Of a stretch of 64,000 nucleotides of DNA, positions 52,209 through 59,217 are shown piece by piece. The stretch spans positions 4,415,022 through 4,479,021 of the forward strand of contig OY282376.1 in assembly GCA_958295845.1 (NCBI GenBank), given 5' to 3'. This DNA is from Caldilineaceae bacterium. GTDB lineage: Bacteria; Chloroflexota; Anaerolineae; Caldilineales; Caldilineaceae. Position 1 is the stretch's first letter. Each line of letters starts with the position of its first letter. The translations under genes were made by a program, and so were the position numbers. The notes under the pieces are model-generated. The model was not told the origin of the DNA. It ran no database searches and saw only the letters and a list, made by a program, of their open reading frames with translations.

Positions 52209-52229
52209 GGGCAGGCATAAGGCCTGCCC
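52209..52229. repeat. Short inverted repeat GGGCAGGC/GCCTGCCC
   Basis: An 8-bp perfect stem (52209-52216 and 52222-52229) with a 5-base loop ATAAG, followed by CTACA. No T-tract. It looks like a REP-like intergenic palindrome, not a terminator. Confidence 0.6.
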
Positions 52230-52271
52230 CTACAGTACCTTTGAGGGGAAGGGGGGGCGCAGCGAACTGCA

Positions 52272-52292
52272 GTGGTTAGTGGTCAGTGAATG
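52272..52292. repeat. Heptanucleotide array (3 units)
   Basis: GTGGTTA, GTGGTCA, GTGAATG in direct succession. The preceding GAACTGCAGTGGT (52264-52276) is identical to 7139-7151, which leads into the first array of the dnaK spacer. Confidence 0.7.
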
Positions 52293-52431
52293 GACGATTC
52301 TTCGGGGATGGATGCGAGGACTGGACACGGGCTTTTCAATAACAGAGGTATACGAGAATTCACCTCCAATTTGGGATGCACGCGTTCATCGGGATGGGGG
52401 GTCTGTTACAACCGGAAACCGATTGGGATTC

Positions 52432-53298
52432 TCATCCCCAGCGCTGCTCGGGCGGGTCGAATAGAAATCCGTGGAACAGCTTGCGTCGAGCTGGTGGGAG
52501 CCTGTTGTAGAATTCGCCGGGATAGCCCCAGTGCTCCTGCGAAGCGATCATCCAGGGATGCTCGTAGGCGTAATAGAGCATCGTGCGCTGCCCATGCTTA
52601 CTGGTGAACGGGCCGGCAGAATGCCATAGGGCATTGTGGAACAGAATGGCGGTCCCCGCGGGGGCGCAGATCTCGGTAACCCCGGCAGACCTTCCCCAGC
52701 GCTGCAAGTCTTCGCGATCCACTGCAAAGGGGGTCTTGTGGCTGCCGGGCACGACGCAGAGATTGCCCTGGCCGGACTGGGTCATGTCGTTCAGATAGTA
52801 GCCGATTTTGAGCTGCAACAGAGGAATCTGGGGACCCAGGTTTCTGAATCCGTCGTCGATACCGTCGATATGCCAGCGCAGGCCCCGCCCGACCAGGTCG
52901 CTGCCATGCTCGATGATGGCGTCGGATGCATGATGATGAGGGCGGGCGTTGAGCAGGCCGGTCACGTAAGGCCAAATGGCAGGCCAGTCGATCAACTCGA
53001 GAAACAGCGGATCGTCATCCAGAATGTAGAAGAGGCGGGTGCTCTGTTCGCCCATGAGCGTCGTTATACCGGTATGGGGGAACTCTTGTTCCTGCAATTT
53101 GCGCCGCCGCTGTGCAGCACGGTAGAGGGCGTCAAGCAGGGCGCTGACGTGGTCTGATTCAAGGAACGATTCGAGGACGAGGTAGCCGTTGTTTTCGAAG
53201 AAGAAGCGTTCGGCGCGGGTGGGGACAGCATCAGTGCCTGTGTTTGGGCGTGTTTCTTGAGGCGCTGTAGTTCCATTTCCTACTTTTCTTTGTGTCAT
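52432..53298 (-). CDS. Phytanoyl-CoA dioxygenase (PhyH) family protein
   Basis: Fe(II)/2-oxoglutarate-dependent oxygenase, 288 residues from the ATG at 53298. The facial triad is likely H143 and D145 (RWHIDG) with H226 (LWHSAGP); R238 could bind 2-oxoglutarate. Other supporting segments are IGYYLNDMTQSGQGNLCVVPGSH and the start FFFENNGYLVLESFL. The family hydroxylates many small molecules, so the substrate is unknown. The cyclase gene lies upstream on the same strand, about 157 bases away. A second, only distantly similar PhyH gene occurs at 60.7 kb. Confidence 0.88.
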   Translation of the reverse strand: MTQRKVGNGTTAPQETRPNTGTDAVPTRAERFFFENNGYLVLESFLESDHVSALLDALYRAAQRRRKLQEQEFPHTGITTLMGEQSTRLFYILDDDPLFLELIDWPAIWPYVTGLLNARPHHHASDAIIEHGSDLVGRGLRWHIDGIDDGFRNLGPQIPLLQLKIGYYLNDMTQSGQGNLCVVPGSHKTPFAVDREDLQRWGRSAGVTEICAPAGTAILFHNALWHSAGPFTSKHGQRTMLYYAYEHPWMIASQEHWGYPGEFYNRLPPARRKLFHGFLFDPPEQRWG

Positions 53299-53455
53299 GA
53301 CAGGACCTCGCCAGGTCAACTACTTTAGAAAAGAGATTCAGTACGAAAAGCCCGAGAGGAAGGCCCGGGGCAGGGAGCAGGCTGCTGCCAGCTGAAGCGA
53401 CGGGGCGGGGCAATCCCTTTCCTTAGTCGGGGACCGATGGGTGGCGTGGAGAGCA

Positions 53456-54121
53456 CTATATTTCCCCGGTAATGGCGATAGCCCGCACAGGGGAACCGTC
53501 ACGGCCCGTGATTTTGAGGGGCAAGGCCGCAAATTGAAATAGGGACTGCCCGATCTGGTCGAGGTTGGTCAAGTTTTCTACGATCAGAACTTCATGGCCG
53601 AGGAGGACAAAGTGGGCATCGTTGGGAGAATAGTCGACCGAAGGGGTGTCGATGCCGATCAGTTCGATGTCGCAGTCTACGAGGAAGCTGGCGGCGGCGC
53701 CTGTTAGCGCGGGATAGTGGGTAAAGTAGCTCGCATTGCCCCAGTTCCGGGCCCAGCCGGTGTTGAGGATTACCTTGGGGGTGCGGCTGATGGCCTGACG
53801 ATGGGGGGCCAGGTCGTCCGCGGTGATTTCTTCCCTGGCCTGTTTGGTGGAGAGGTCAAGCAGGAGGGCGGGACCGATGCACTGTGTCAGCGGGATCTGA
53901 TCGATGGTGGCGCCGTCGTGATAGAAGTGGAAGAAGGCATCCATGTGCGTGCCGGTGTGGAGGGAGGTGCGTAGATTGCTGGTATTCATGTGTCCGGGTG
54001 TGGCGGGCGGGAGCTCGGCGGGGATAGCGGTGCGCACCTCGATCTCGACCGGTGAGTCTCCGGGAAACGGGGGTGTTGAAGGAGCGAGAGGATAGCTCAG
54101 ATCGACAGTTCCGGGCTGCAT
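53456..54121 (-). CDS. Cyclase-family (KynB-like) metal hydrolase
   Basis: Member of the cyclase/kynurenine formamidase family (PF04199), 221 residues from the ATG at 54121 with GGAGAG seven bases upstream. The metal motif is HTGTHMD (residues 55-61), with DLSYPLAPSTPPFPGD at the start and IGIDTPSVDYSPNDAHFVLLGH in the second half. Relatives hydrolyse N-formylkynurenine, isatin or other cyclic or amide substrates. No tryptophan-pathway genes are adjacent, so the role is open. It is divergent from the DtxR-type regulator gene. Confidence 0.9.
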   Translation of the reverse strand: MQPGTVDLSYPLAPSTPPFPGDSPVEIEVRTAIPAELPPATPGHMNTSNLRTSLHTGTHMDAFFHFYHDGATIDQIPLTQCIGPALLLDLSTKQAREEITADDLAPHRQAISRTPKVILNTGWARNWGNASYFTHYPALTGAAASFLVDCDIELIGIDTPSVDYSPNDAHFVLLGHEVLIVENLTNLDQIGQSLFQFAALPLKITGRDGSPVRAIAITGEI

Positions 54122-54258
54122 TGGGACTCTCCGTGGAAGCAACGGACGAAGGGCAGAGGTGGGGGGGGCAAATTGGCGGCGCGTACCGCTGTATTCGCGC
54201 CTCTGGGCGTATACTACAATAGGTGTGAGTAGATAATTTTTGTTAATCCGATTGGGCA

Positions 54259-54287
54259 TTGACAGGGCACAGACAACATACTATAAT
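54259..54287 (+). promoter_or_regulatory. Consensus sigma-70-type promoter of the DtxR-family gene
   Basis: TTGACA (54259-54264), a 17-base spacer and TATAAT (54282-54287): a full match to the housekeeping promoter consensus. The start of transcription should fall at about 54294, giving a leader of some 47 bases. Confidence 0.9.
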
Positions 54288-54289
54288 TT

Positions 54290-54299
54290 AGCAATTGCT
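54290..54299. promoter_or_regulatory. Palindrome at the transcription start (possible operator)
   Basis: AGCAATTGCT is a perfect 10-bp palindrome directly after the -10 element. A repressor bound here would block initiation, and the downstream gene encodes a DtxR-type regulator, so autoregulation is possible. The site does not match the DtxR or MntR consensus as I know them. Confidence 0.4.
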
Positions 54300-54340
54300 G
54301 CGGCTTCTTCTCCTATTCCAGCGGTTGAACTATAGCTATC

Positions 54341-55054
54341 ATGCGCACATTCTGCAACATCATCACCGATGGCATGCTCGACTATCTGGTGGCGATCTAC
54401 GAGTTGACGGAAACGCACGACAGGATCTCCACCTCGGTTCTTGCGCAGAAGATGGAGGTGTCGTCGGCTGCAGCCAGCAGCATGATGAAGCGTCTGACAG
54501 AGACCGGGCATGTGGTTCGCACTGCGCGGACCGGGATTCAGTTGACCGATCAGGGTAGGCTTGCGGCGTTGCAGCTGCTTCGAAGGCACCGGCTGTTGGA
54601 GGTGTTTCTGATCGAGGTAATGGGCTTCACCTGGGACCAGGTTAAGTCGGAGGCGATGCGGCTGGAGCACGCAATCAGCGCGGAGTTTGAGAAGCGCATG
54701 GAAGTTCTGTGCAACTTCCCGACCCACTGTCCGCATGGGGACCCGGTTCCCAGCGAGGACGGTGAGATACAGAGCGAAGAACTAATCAGCCTGGCAGAGT
54801 TGCGGCCAGGGCAGGCGGGTGAGTTGCGGCGGGTAGCCAACCACAGTGCGCCGATGCTGCGGTATCTGACACAGTTGCACCTGGTGCCGGGCTATCGGGT
54901 CAAGGTGTTGAATGTAGAGCCCTTTGACGGGCCGAGCACCGTGCAGATTCAGGACGATACTGCGGAGGATGGCCCGGACAGTCTGGTGAAGATAATCGGC
55001 CGCTCTCTGGCGAAACGCCTCTTTGTGAGATTGACTGAGCAGCCAGCCGCGTAG
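54341..55054 (+). CDS. DtxR/MntR-family metal-dependent regulator
   Basis: DNA-binding repressor of 237 residues. An N-terminal winged helix (DYLVAIYELTETHDRISTSV, then a recognition helix in SAAASSMMKRLTETG) is followed by the metal-binding dimerisation domain, with RRHRLLEVFLIEVMG, EAMRLEHAIS and CPHGDPVP. A C-terminal FeoA/SH3-like domain runs from about residue 155. It senses Mn2+ or Fe2+. It is transcribed from a strong promoter, and the cytochrome c maturation genes ccmH and tlpA follow within 30 bases. Confidence 0.92.
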   Translation: MRTFCNIITDGMLDYLVAIYELTETHDRISTSVLAQKMEVSSAAASSMMKRLTETGHVVRTARTGIQLTDQGRLAALQLLRRHRLLEVFLIEVMGFTWDQVKSEAMRLEHAISAEFEKRMEVLCNFPTHCPHGDPVPSEDGEIQSEELISLAELRPGQAGELRRVANHSAPMLRYLTQLHLVPGYRVKVLNVEPFDGPSTVQIQDDTAEDGPDSLVKIIGRSLAKRLFVRLTEQPAA

Positions 55055-55081
55055 CCGCGCCTTGTTTTGCACAGCAAACGA

Positions 55082-55618
55082 ATGTCCTCTCCCCTCTCCT
55101 CGCGACCAATCAGCGACAAAGTAGCACATTCAACCACTCTGCGGATTCTCCTTCTGGTTGTCAGTCTGCTGGTCATTTCCACGCTCAGCAGCCCTCCTCT
55201 TTTAGCCCAAGATGACGTCACCGGCATTACTGCTGATGAAGTAAACACTGTCGCGCGGGAGTTGTGGTGCCCGTTGTGCGGCGGCAGGTTGCGGTTGGAC
55301 AGCTGCGAGCTGAAAGCGTGTGAGCAGATGCGGGAGGTGATCGCGATCAAATTGGAGGAAGGTGAGGACACGGCGGCGATCCGGGACTATTTTTTGGAGC
55401 AGTACGGGCCGCAGGTGCTGGGCGAGCCGCCCCGACGGGGGTTCAACTGGCTGGCGTGGATTTTACCTGTGGTTGCTTTTGCGGGCGGGGGCGTCTTCCT
55501 CTGGCTGCGTTTGCAACAGATGTCGCGTCCGCTGCGACCGTCGGCGGCCAGAGTAGCCGAACCCGAACACGATGAGCGGGAACGGCGGTTGGACGAGGAA
55601 CTGGCCCGCTATGACTGA
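55082..55618 (+). CDS. ccmH: Cytochrome c maturation protein CcmH-like
   Basis: Membrane-anchored thiol protein for haem attachment to apocytochrome c. The ATG at 55082 gives 178 residues: a signal/anchor helix (TLRILLLVVSLLVIS), the thiol domain, a second membrane helix (WLAWILPVVAFAGGGVFLWL) and a charged tail. The canonical LRCxxCQ becomes LWCPLCGG (C63, C66), and two further cysteines, C75 and C80, follow in SCELKAC. The rest, MREVIAIKLEEGEDTAAIRDYFLEQYG, is typical CcmH. The next gene starts 8 bases before this stop. Confidence 0.88.
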   Translation: MSSPLSSRPISDKVAHSTTLRILLLVVSLLVISTLSSPPLLAQDDVTGITADEVNTVARELWCPLCGGRLRLDSCELKACEQMREVIAIKLEEGEDTAAIRDYFLEQYGPQVLGEPPRRGFNWLAWILPVVAFAGGGVFLWLRLQQMSRPLRPSAARVAEPEHDERERRLDEELARYD

Positions 55619-56231
55619 ACCGACGGAGTCGGAGCGCGGTACAGAAGATCTTCTTGATAGAGACACCCCACTCGAGTCGCATTCTGAAGGAGAAACGGAA
55701 GCGCCTTCCAGACGAGCTGTGTATTTCTGGCGCTTTTTGTTCCTTGGCGGCAGCCTGGTGTTTATCGTCCTGCTGGCCGTGCGGTTGTGGCAGACGAATG
55801 TGCAGGAACAACGGGCCGCGGGTGAGGCGCCGGAACTGAGCTTCACGACGTTCGATGGCGTGGAGGTGGACCTGGGCGAGTTGCGGGGGAAGGGCGTCGT
55901 CATCAATTTTTGGGCCAGCTGGTGTACGCCCTGTCGTGATGAGGCTGATCTGCTGGAGCAGACGTGGCGTCGCGAAAAGGAGAACGGTATCGTCTTTCTC
56001 GGACTGGACTATCTGGACCAGGAGCCGGCCGCGCTGGCCTATCTTGCAGAATTTGATGTCACGTATCCCAACGGACCGGACCTGCGCAGCCAGGCAGCTC
56101 GGCGTTACCGGATTCAGGGTGTGCCGGAGACTTTCTTTATCAGCCCTGAAGGTAGAATTGTCGAAACGGTTGTGGGGCCGATCGCGAGCCAGCAGGAGTT
56201 GGACGCGCTGTTAGATCTTATTCGCCCCTGA
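55611..56231 (+). CDS. TlpA/ResA-like membrane-anchored thioredoxin
   Basis: Thiol-disulfide oxidoreductase of the TlpA/ResA/CcmG type, 206 residues. After an N-terminal cytoplasmic tail, one membrane helix (FLFLGGSLVFIVLLAVRLW) anchors a thioredoxin domain outside the membrane. The active site is WCTPC (C105, C108) in VVINFWASWCTPCRDE; the cis-proline loop is IQGVPETFFISPEG. The start overlaps the ccmH stop by 8 bases, so both work in the same reductive branch of cytochrome c maturation. Confidence 0.92.
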   Translation: MTEPTESERGTEDLLDRDTPLESHSEGETEAPSRRAVYFWRFLFLGGSLVFIVLLAVRLWQTNVQEQRAAGEAPELSFTTFDGVEVDLGELRGKGVVINFWASWCTPCRDEADLLEQTWRREKENGIVFLGLDYLDQEPAALAYLAEFDVTYPNGPDLRSQAARRYRIQGVPETFFISPEGRIVETVVGPIASQQELDALLDLIRP

Positions 56232-56439
56232 TTGTATATTGTCCTCGCGTGCGCCACCGTAGTGAACGGCTTAGCCCCGGCGGCTGAATCTAACTTCACG
56301 GAAATCTGTGCTAAAATGGCTTGGTTGTGTGAGGGCTCGCCAATTGTGAGCGAGAGGCCCGCACATCTTGTTCAGCTGTAGCGCTACAATTCGCTTCCGC
56401 GTCTTGCAAAGCGGCGTCTTGTGGCGCGGATAACATTGA

Positions 56440-56769
56440 ATGGTCTTTCCAGTGAGGACAGTTCAGATAGAAGCGCTTCCCCATAGGTACCAGGAGGATG
56501 TCGCCTCTGCCGTCAAGACTTTGCAGCGTTTCGGTGCGGAACGCGTAATCCTTTACGGCTCTTTGGCCCGCGGAGACGCACGCGCGGACTCCGATCTGGA
56601 TATTTGTGTTGAGGGGTTGCCGGACGAAAACTTCTTCAGAGTTTTAGGCGAGTGCCTCCTTCACTCTGAGCATTCCATCAGTGTTATTGATTTACAGAGT
56701 AGCTACGGTCTCCTGAGAAATCGGATTCTGCAAGATGGATTGGTTCTATATGAACGCGAGCGGGTTTGA
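56440..56769 (+). CDS. MNT-type minimal nucleotidyltransferase
   Basis: A 109-residue protein with the nucleotidyltransferase signature LYGSLARGDARADSDLDICV, that is GSxARG followed by two aspartates. Such small MNT proteins usually act as antitoxins that AMPylate a HEPN ribonuclease toxin. No HEPN gene is adjacent: rimO starts 15 bases downstream and the thioredoxin lies upstream. It may therefore be an orphan. Base composition is slightly more AT-rich than the neighbours. Confidence 0.8.
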   Translation: MVFPVRTVQIEALPHRYQEDVASAVKTLQRFGAERVILYGSLARGDARADSDLDICVEGLPDENFFRVLGECLLHSEHSISVIDLQSSYGLLRNRILQDGLVLYERERV

Positions 56770-56784
56770 GCAAGAGCTTGGTAA

Positions 56785-58194
56785 ATGAAAAATAAACAGT
56801 CCTACCACTTGGTGACTCTCGGATGTCCGAAGAATGAGGTTGACAGTGACGGCATGGAGATGCTGTTGCGTCAGTCCGACTTTGGCGTCAGCGCCGATGC
56901 GAACGAGGCGAGCGTGTTGATTGTGAATACGTGCGGCTTTTTGGAAGCGGCCAAAGAGGAGTCGATCGGCGTATTGCAGGAGCTGGCAGACGGCAAGCGG
57001 GGGGATCAGATGCTGATCGCGGCCGGCTGCCTGGCGCAGCGGAACGGCGAGGAGGTGCTGGAGCGGGTACCGCAGGTGGACGGTCTGCTGGGAACGCGGC
57101 GCTGGATGGATGTGGTAGAGCTGATCAAGCAGGTGCGGGGTGGGCCGGCGCAGCGCCGTCTGGAGCGGTACACCCTGTTGGGTGAGCCGGACGAAACCTT
57201 TGTGCAGGCGGTGCCGAGGCCACCGGTGGCCGGGGGCAGCGCCTATCTCAAGATTTCCGACGGCTGCAACGCGCCGTGTGCATTCTGTACCATCCCCAGT
57301 TTTAAGGGCAAGCTGCGCAGCCGCCCTGTAGAGGCCCTGGTCGACGAAGCCAATGCGTTAGTCGAGGCGGGCGCCAAGGAGCTGGTGATCGTTGCGCAGG
57401 ACACGACAGACTTTGGGCGGGACCAGGGCCATCCTGACAGTCTGCCGCGTCTGTTGAGCGCTCTCTGCAACCGGACAAGCGACGCTCTGAAGTGGGTGCG
57501 GCTGATGTATGCGTACCCTGGGCACGTCAGCGAAGGACTGATTGAGGTGATGGCAAGCCAGGAGAAGATCGTGCCCTACCTGGATATGCCGCTACAACAC
57601 GGAGACCCGCGCACGCTGCGCCGAATGCGCCGTCCGTCGCGGCTGGAGATGGTCTACGACCACGTGGAAAAGCTGCGCGGTGCGATGCCGGATATTGCTC
57701 TGCGCACGACTTTTATTGTCGGATACCCTGGCGAGACCGAAGAGGAGTTTCAGGGTTTGCTGAAATTCGCGCAGGCGATTGAATTCGACAAGGTGGGCGC
57801 ATTTCCATTCAGTCCGGAGCCGGGAACGTCGGCTGCGGCGTTGCCCGATCCGGTTCCGGATGAAGAGAAAGAGGAGCGCTACGGCCGGTTGATGGAAGTG
57901 CAACAGCCGATCAGTTTGCGCAAGAATCAGGAGCAGGTTGGGAAGGTACTCGACATCCTCGTCGAGGGCCAGGGCGAAATCGCGGAGAGCGGCGCACCTC
58001 TGCTGATGGGACGGAGTTACCGGGACGCGCCGGAGGTGGACGGCCTGGTGCTTGTGCCGGGCATTGCGGACGCGCCGGCCGGAACTGTCCTAGAGGTGCA
58101 TATCAATGGCGCGCTGGAATACGATCTGGTGGGTGAACCGCTGATCGCGGAGACATTTTCCAGCCGTACAGAACTTCTCGCAGAGCTCAAGTAG
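56785..58194 (+). CDS. rimO: Ribosomal protein S12 methylthiotransferase RimO
   Basis: Radical-SAM enzyme that adds a methylthio group to an aspartate of ribosomal protein S12; 469 residues. The N-terminal UPF0004 domain begins LVTLGCPKNEVDSDGMEMLL with cluster cysteines C14, C50 and C82. The radical-SAM cysteines are C161, C165 and C168 in SDGCNAPCAFCTIPSFKG, a RimO-type sequence rather than MiaB. The C-terminal TRAM domain ends near the stop. It follows the MNT gene by 15 bases. Confidence 0.95.
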   Translation: MKNKQSYHLVTLGCPKNEVDSDGMEMLLRQSDFGVSADANEASVLIVNTCGFLEAAKEESIGVLQELADGKRGDQMLIAAGCLAQRNGEEVLERVPQVDGLLGTRRWMDVVELIKQVRGGPAQRRLERYTLLGEPDETFVQAVPRPPVAGGSAYLKISDGCNAPCAFCTIPSFKGKLRSRPVEALVDEANALVEAGAKELVIVAQDTTDFGRDQGHPDSLPRLLSALCNRTSDALKWVRLMYAYPGHVSEGLIEVMASQEKIVPYLDMPLQHGDPRTLRRMRRPSRLEMVYDHVEKLRGAMPDIALRTTFIVGYPGETEEEFQGLLKFAQAIEFDKVGAFPFSPEPGTSAAALPDPVPDEEKEERYGRLMEVQQPISLRKNQEQVGKVLDILVEGQGEIAESGAPLLMGRSYRDAPEVDGLVLVPGIADAPAGTVLEVHINGALEYDLVGEPLIAETFSSRTELLAELK

Positions 58195-58223
58195 ACATCC
58201 TTTCACCCCACGCGGAGACCGTC

Positions 58224-59114
58224 ATGGCCGATCTGTCGAAGTTGGAGCGAGATCTGGCCGCCTTGGAACGGGACTCCACACTCCATGATGATAACAATAT
58301 AGCGGCGCGCTTTGAGGCGCTGAAGACGCTCGACTTTCTGGGGGAAGCGTACAAGTTCCAGGCCGGGCAGGGGCTCGCGTCAAGCGGACTGCGGCGGGTG
58401 CGCGCGTTGGGGGGCGCCCTGGAGGCAAGTAACCAGGATTATTTTCAGAGGTTGCGTACAGGCATCCGAACCGGGGAGGTCACACCGCGCAAACTGCGAA
58501 ACCTGTTGGAGAGCAACTGCCGCTACAAGAAGGACGATAGTACGTGGTTGCACTTCAGGGGGGACGCCGCGGACGCGCTGGCCGCGGGGCTGTTTCACAG
58601 CGACTGTCCGCCGCAGCCGTGGGAAGGCAGCGACAGCGAAATGATTCACTACGAGTCGACGCCGGTGAGCGCGCTGCTAGAGTTAGTGGACCGCGTGCCG
58701 CTGGCGGGCGCCGACAGATTTGTGGACATTGGCGCCGGGCTGGGACAGGTGGCGCTGCTGGTGCACCTGCTGACAGGCGTGGAGGCGATTGGGCTGGAGG
58801 TCCTGCCTACTTATGTGGACCATGCCCGCGGCGAAGCGGCGAGGCTGGGAATCGACGGTGTGGCGTTCAGACAGGGGGACGCGCGCTACGCAGACCTGTG
58901 CGAGGGCACGGTCTATTTTCTGTTCTCCCCTTTTCAAGGACAGATGCTACAGACGGTACTGAGCCGGCTGCAGCAAGAGGCATGCAGGCGGCGGTTGACG
59001 ATCTGTTCATTTGGCCCGTGTTCGGGGCGGATCGCTGATGAATCGTGGCTGAACGAGCAGGAATCAGGGATGGACCACGAGTTCCGGCTGGCGGTATTTC
59101 ACAGCGGCGGCTAG
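58224..59114 (+). CDS. SAM-dependent methyltransferase-like protein
   Basis: A 296-residue protein with an N-terminal helical region of about 145 residues and a C-terminal Rossmann methyltransferase domain. Motif I is FVDIGAGLGQVALLVHLLTG, followed by AIGLEVLPTYVDHA and, after FRQGDARYADL, the motif YFLFSPFQG. The order resembles DOT1-like or class I enzymes that modify proteins or small molecules, but no target is known. GGAGACC lies six bases before the ATG. It follows rimO and ends before a hairpin. Confidence 0.78.
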   Translation: MADLSKLERDLAALERDSTLHDDNNIAARFEALKTLDFLGEAYKFQAGQGLASSGLRRVRALGGALEASNQDYFQRLRTGIRTGEVTPRKLRNLLESNCRYKKDDSTWLHFRGDAADALAAGLFHSDCPPQPWEGSDSEMIHYESTPVSALLELVDRVPLAGADRFVDIGAGLGQVALLVHLLTGVEAIGLEVLPTYVDHARGEAARLGIDGVAFRQGDARYADLCEGTVYFLFSPFQGQMLQTVLSRLQQEACRRRLTICSFGPCSGRIADESWLNEQESGMDHEFRLAVFHSGG

Positions 59115-59130
59115 ATGGGGAGACGAAAGA

Positions 59131-59164
59131 AGGCACCGACACGGGAACGCGACCGTGCCGATGC
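59131..59164. terminator. Hairpin between convergent genes
   Basis: GGCACCGACACGG (59131-59143) pairs with CCGTGCCGATGCC (59152-59164) with two non-Watson-Crick positions and an 8-base loop. The minus strand carries a T-rich tail (TTCTTTC). It probably terminates the aldehyde dehydrogenase transcript and perhaps the methyltransferase transcript too. Confidence 0.6.
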
Positions 59165-59217
59165 CTTCCGATTCAGATAGCTGTCAGGCCTTTGAGCAGC
59201 CTGCCGGGCGTATTTGA

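Larger units (their letters stand above)
51946..52431. other. Intergenic region with repeat elements
   Basis: This 486-bp gap separates the PQQ dehydrogenase start from the end of the PhyH gene, both on minus. It contains a GC-rich inverted repeat (52209-52229), a G-rich stretch and a three-unit heptamer array (52272-52292). No credible gene was seen in it. Confidence 0.7.

Noticed and set aside
56440..58194. HEPN/MNT toxin-antitoxin pair
   Set aside because: The gene after the MNT protein is RimO with all six cluster cysteines, not a HEPN protein.
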